Shown: positions 36,481 to 39,413 of the stretch, piece after piece | Layout: every line of letters begins with the position of its first letter | Numbering within the stretch: position 1 is the first letter of the stretch | Source of the DNA: Caulobacteraceae bacterium | GTDB lineage: Bacteria; Pseudomonadota; Alphaproteobacteria; Caulobacterales; Caulobacteraceae | Direction: 5' to 3' | DNA: 39,413 nucleotides | Assembly (NCBI GenBank): GCA_019232665.1 | Contig: JAFANN010000002.1 | Location: forward strand, 1-39,413 | Notes under the pieces: generated by a model | The model's input: the letters and a program-made list of their open reading frames with translations, nothing else | Databases searched by the model: none | Told to the model about the DNA's origin: nothing | Position numbers and translations under genes: made by a program

Positions 36481-36521
36481 GCCTTGACGGCCGGCCGAGA
36501 TCATGTTGCAATATGAAAACT
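36481..36521. promoter_or_regulatory. direct repeat copy B, immediately upstream of the terminase gene; candidate promoter/operator
   Basis: GCCTTGACGGCCGGCCGAGATCATGTTGCAATATGAAAACT; contains 16-bp dyad TCATGTTGCAATATGA (one mismatched pair) and a TTGAC -35-like box. Confidence 0.6.
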
Positions 36522-36529
36522 GACGAGGT

Positions 36530-38020
36530 GTGGGTTTGGCGGCTCCGACGAACCCCGCCCCAACTCAGAAGCGCTCCGGCGGCGGATCAGAGACTGATGC
36601 GCTCGAAGACGCGGACCCCCCGGCGGCTTGGGAGCCCCAACCTGGCCCGCAGAGCGCGTTTGTCGCTTCGACGCTGTTCGAGGTGATCTATGGCGGGGCT
36701 CGTGGCGGTGGAAAGACCGACGCGGCGCTGGGCGAATTCGCGAGGCACGCCGAGGCTCATGGCAAGGCGGCCAAGGGTCTGCTGGTGCGGCGCACACGGG
36801 TGGCTCTCGTCCCGACTATCGAGCGGGCGCGGGAGATCTACGGCGCCATGGGCGCCACCTGGCAGGAGCAGAAGTCGCGCTTTGTCTGGCCGAACGGCGC
36901 CATGCTTTATGTACGCTACCTCGACCGGGACCAGGACGCCGACGCCTACCAGGGCCACGACTACACGCGGGTCTATGTCGAAGAGTTGACGCAATTTGCA
37001 AGTCCGCGGCCGATCGACAAGCTCAAGGCGACCCTACGCAGCGCCGCTGGCGCGCCCTGCGCATTCCGCGCAACGTGCAATCCAGGCGGACCGGGTCATG
37101 CGTGGGTAAAAGCCCGCTATATCGATGCGGGCCCCTACAACATTATCGAGGAGAACGGCCTATCCCGCGTCTTCATTCCGGCTCGGCTGAGCGACAATCC
37201 GCGGCTGAGCGAAGCTGACCCACTCTATGTCGAGCGTCTGCGCCAGTCCGGCTCCGCCGAACTGGTCCGCGCGTGGCTGGAAGGCGACTGGAATGTCATC
37301 GAGGGCAGCTTTTTCGACAAATGGAGTGGGCGCAATGTCGTGCGTCCCTTTGCCGTGCCCGAGCTTTGGACCCGGGTGCGCTCGCTGGACTGGGGCTATG
37401 CAGCTCCTTTCAGCGTCGGCTGGTGGGCGGTGGCCTCTGATGACACCACCGCCGATAGCGACGTTGGCCCCCTGGTCATTCCACGCGGGGCGCTGGTGCG
37501 CTACCGCGAGTGGTACGGCTCGACCGGACGGCCCAACCAGGGCCTGAGGCTGGAGGCCGAGGCGGTCGCCAACGGCATCGTCGAGCGCGAGCGCGGCGAG
37601 AAGATCCACAATGCGGTGGCTGACCCCGCCATCTTCAGCACGCAGGGTGGCCCCTCCATCGGCGAACGGCTGCGCGTGGCGGGCGTCTGGTTCAGACCCG
37701 CGGACAACACGCGCGTCGGCAAGGCCGGCGCCCTGTCGGGGTGGGATCAGATGCGGGCGCGGATCGCGGGCCAGGGGAAGGGACCGATGCTATTTGTCTT
37801 CGATACCTGCCGCGACTTCATCCGCACCGTGCCGGTGCTGCAGCACGACCCGGACCGGCCAGAGGACCTCGACACCACGGCCGAGGACCACGTCGCTGAT
37901 GAGGCGCGCTATGCGTGCCTCTCGCGACCGCTGACCGCTGGGCCGCCAGTCGTCCCGTCCAATCCGCGCGACCTGTGGGGACGGGCCGCTAAGCCGCCGG
38001 TCAACTGGAAGGTCGCCTGA
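36530..38020 (+). CDS. phage terminase large subunit
   Basis: FEVIYGGARGGGKTDAALGEF (Walker A), TRVYVEELTQFAS (Walker B-like), FRATCNPGGPGHAWVK, SLDWGYAAPFSVGWW nuclease-domain start. GTG start. Confidence 0.93.
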   Translation: MGLAAPTNPAPTQKRSGGGSETDALEDADPPAAWEPQPGPQSAFVASTLFEVIYGGARGGGKTDAALGEFARHAEAHGKAAKGLLVRRTRVALVPTIERAREIYGAMGATWQEQKSRFVWPNGAMLYVRYLDRDQDADAYQGHDYTRVYVEELTQFASPRPIDKLKATLRSAAGAPCAFRATCNPGGPGHAWVKARYIDAGPYNIIEENGLSRVFIPARLSDNPRLSEADPLYVERLRQSGSAELVRAWLEGDWNVIEGSFFDKWSGRNVVRPFAVPELWTRVRSLDWGYAAPFSVGWWAVASDDTTADSDVGPLVIPRGALVRYREWYGSTGRPNQGLRLEAEAVANGIVERERGEKIHNAVADPAIFSTQGGPSIGERLRVAGVWFRPADNTRVGKAGALSGWDQMRARIAGQGKGPMLFVFDTCRDFIRTVPVLQHDPDRPEDLDTTAEDHVADEARYACLSRPLTAGPPVVPSNPRDLWGRAAKPPVNWKVA

Positions 38021-38022
38021 AG

Positions 38023-39413
38023 ATGCAGGGATCGGCGTCAGGCATGGATACGAGGCGGGACCGCGCTCGCTCGCTGGCCCAGCGTCAGCGCGACGCCGGC
38101 GGCGAGCCTGCTGACCGACCCGCCCAGCCCTCACAGGATGCGTCCGGCGGAATCACTTCCGGTCCGGCGGAGAGCGCGGCGACCGAGCTTCCCGACCTCA
38201 ACCGACTCAAACGGTACTTCACCGAACACGAACAGCTGACCTATGAGGCGCGGCGTAATAGCCTGACGTCCATAGACTATTACGACTCCGACCAGTTCAC
38301 ACGCGAGGAGCTGGCCGAGCTGCACGCCCGTGGCCAGCCGGCGATCGTGATCAACCGCATCAAGCCGGCGATCAACGGCATCATCGGGGTCACCGAGCGG
38401 GGCCGATCCGATCCGAAGGCCTGGCCACGCAATCCCGTCGACGCGGACAGCGCCGACGTGGCGACCGACGTCCTGCGCTACATCGGCGACTACAATCGCT
38501 TCCGCCGCATCAAGCAGGATGTGTTCCGCGACATCCTCGTGCCTGGCACCGGCGCGGCTCTGATCGGCGCCGACGCGGACAGCCAGGTGACGATCACCCA
38601 GATCCGCTGGGAGGAATTCTTCTTTGACGCCCGCAGCCGGCGCCCGGACCTCAAGGACGCGCGGTATCTCGGCGTCGCCAAGTGGATGTACGCCGATGAC
38701 GTGGTCGCCCTTTATCCCGGCCGCGCGCGGGAGGTGGAACTCAGCGTGGAAAACACGCCGCTGGGCGGCGGCGGGATTGTTCCAGATCAGAGCTTCCAGG
38801 ACCGGCCGCTGAACGGGCCGGGCACTGGCGGAGCCTGGATCGATCCCAGGCTCCGCCGCCTGCTGGTGGTGGAGATGTACTGGCGCGACGGCGGTGTGTG
38901 GAACCGATCGGTGTTCACCGGAACGGACATCCTCGAGCATGGGCCAAGCCCGTATCTCGACCACAAGGGCCGGCCAGATTGCCCGATCGAGGCCCAGAGC
39001 GCTTATGTCCGCCGCGACAACGGCCGCTACGGCGCGGTGTGGGATATGATCGGGCCGCAGGACGAGATCAACAAACGCCGCGCCAAGAGCCTGCACCTGC
39101 TCACCGTCACCAGGCTGGAAGCCAAGGATCCCAGCGCCGTGAACATCGACGCGGACGTGGCGCGCAAGGAAGCGGCGCGGCCGGACGGGGTGCTGCCGCT
39201 CGGCTGGGGCATCGCGCCGAACACCGCCGAGTTCCAGGGCAACATGGAGATGATGTCCGAGGCCAAGGCCGAGATCGAGCGGATGGGCCCCAACCCGGCT
39301 GTGCTCGGCCGCAACAGCGAGGACTCCTCGGGCCGGGCCCTGCTGGCGCGCCAGCAGTCGGGCCTGGTGGAGATGGCGAACCTCTACGGCGCGCTGGAGG
39401 ACTGGGAGCTGCG
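38023..39413 (+). CDS. P22-like phage portal protein, 3' end outside window
   Basis: Manual translation of the open frame from ATG 38023: MQGSASGMDTRRDRARSLAQRQRD...RLKRYFTEHEQLTYEARRNSLTSIDYYDSDQFTREELAELHARGQPAIVINRIKPAINGIIGVTERGRSDPKAWPRN..., typical P22-like portal. Absent from the ORF track (no stop before window end). Confidence 0.88.
   Translation, partial: MQGSASGMDTRRDRARSLAQRQRDAGGEPADRPAQPSQDASGGITSGPAESAATELPDLNRLKRYFTEHEQLTYEARRNSLTSIDYYDSDQFTREELAELHARGQPAIVINRIKPAINGIIGVTERGRSDPKAWPRNPVDADSADVATDVLRYIGDYNRFRRIKQDVFRDILVPGTGAALIGADADSQVTITQIRWEEFFFDARSRRPDLKDARYLGVAKWMYADDVVALYPGRAREVELSVENTPLGGGGIVPDQSFQDRPLNGPGTGGAWIDPRLRRLLVVEMYWRDGGVWNRSVFTGTDILEHGPSPYLDHKGRPDCPIEAQSAYVRRDNGRYGAVWDMIGPQDEINKRRAKSLHLLTVTRLEAKDPSAVNIDADVARKEAARPDGVLPLGWGIAPNTAEFQGNMEMMSEAKAEIERMGPNPAVLGRNSEDSSGRALLARQQSGLVEMANLYGALEDWEL

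Noticed and set aside
36322-36516. 64-aa ORF beginning at the ATG of direct repeat copy A
   Set aside because: Start and end both lie in the repeat copies, the middle is unstructured Ala/Arg-rich sequence, and no SD is evident; more likely regulatory DNA.

Overview
This is a GC-rich alphaproteobacterial chromosome segment, probably Caulobacterales (Phenylobacterium/Caulobacter-like) judging by gene content and DnaA sequence. Most of it is core genome. Left block (+): lnt (5' truncated), trmB, obgE, proB, nadD, rsfS, rlmH, ctpA-like S41 protease, rppH. It is followed by an alpha/beta hydrolase, a VOC protein, a small membrane protein and a Pro/Ala-rich secreted protein. Then come the complete F1-ATPase operon atpHAGDC (-), a DUF1330 protein (+), an FkbH-like HAD-IIIC phosphatase with a Cys-rich N-terminus next to a polysaccharide deacetylase (-), a ferritin-like protein and a DUF6481 protein (+), a TauD-like dioxygenase plus an N-acyl-D-amino-acid deacylase (-), dnaK-dnaJ (-), alkB and a dienelactone hydrolase (+), dnaA, rpsT and mutM (-), ubiE and ubiB (+), a lipoprotein (-), coaBC and dut (+), and dapB (-). 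The right edge enters a phage-like module: terminase large subunit, then a P22-like portal protein running off the window. The portal ORF is missing from the supplied ORF track because it has no stop inside the window. The observations most worth following are: (i) three ribosome/RNA-maturation genes (trmB, rsfS, rlmH) whose best start is an in-frame CTG, two of them fused to the preceding stop as CTGA; (ii) a two-hairpin intergenic repeat in two clear copies plus a degenerate relative, occupying each of the three roomy convergent gene junctions; (iii) a ~40-bp direct repeat with a 16-bp dyad core upstream of both dapB and the phage terminase; (iv) the Cys-rich FkbH-like protein paired with a deacetylase. 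I found no CRISPR array, rRNA, tRNA or transposase. I cannot claim a complete new defence or mobile system from this window alone.
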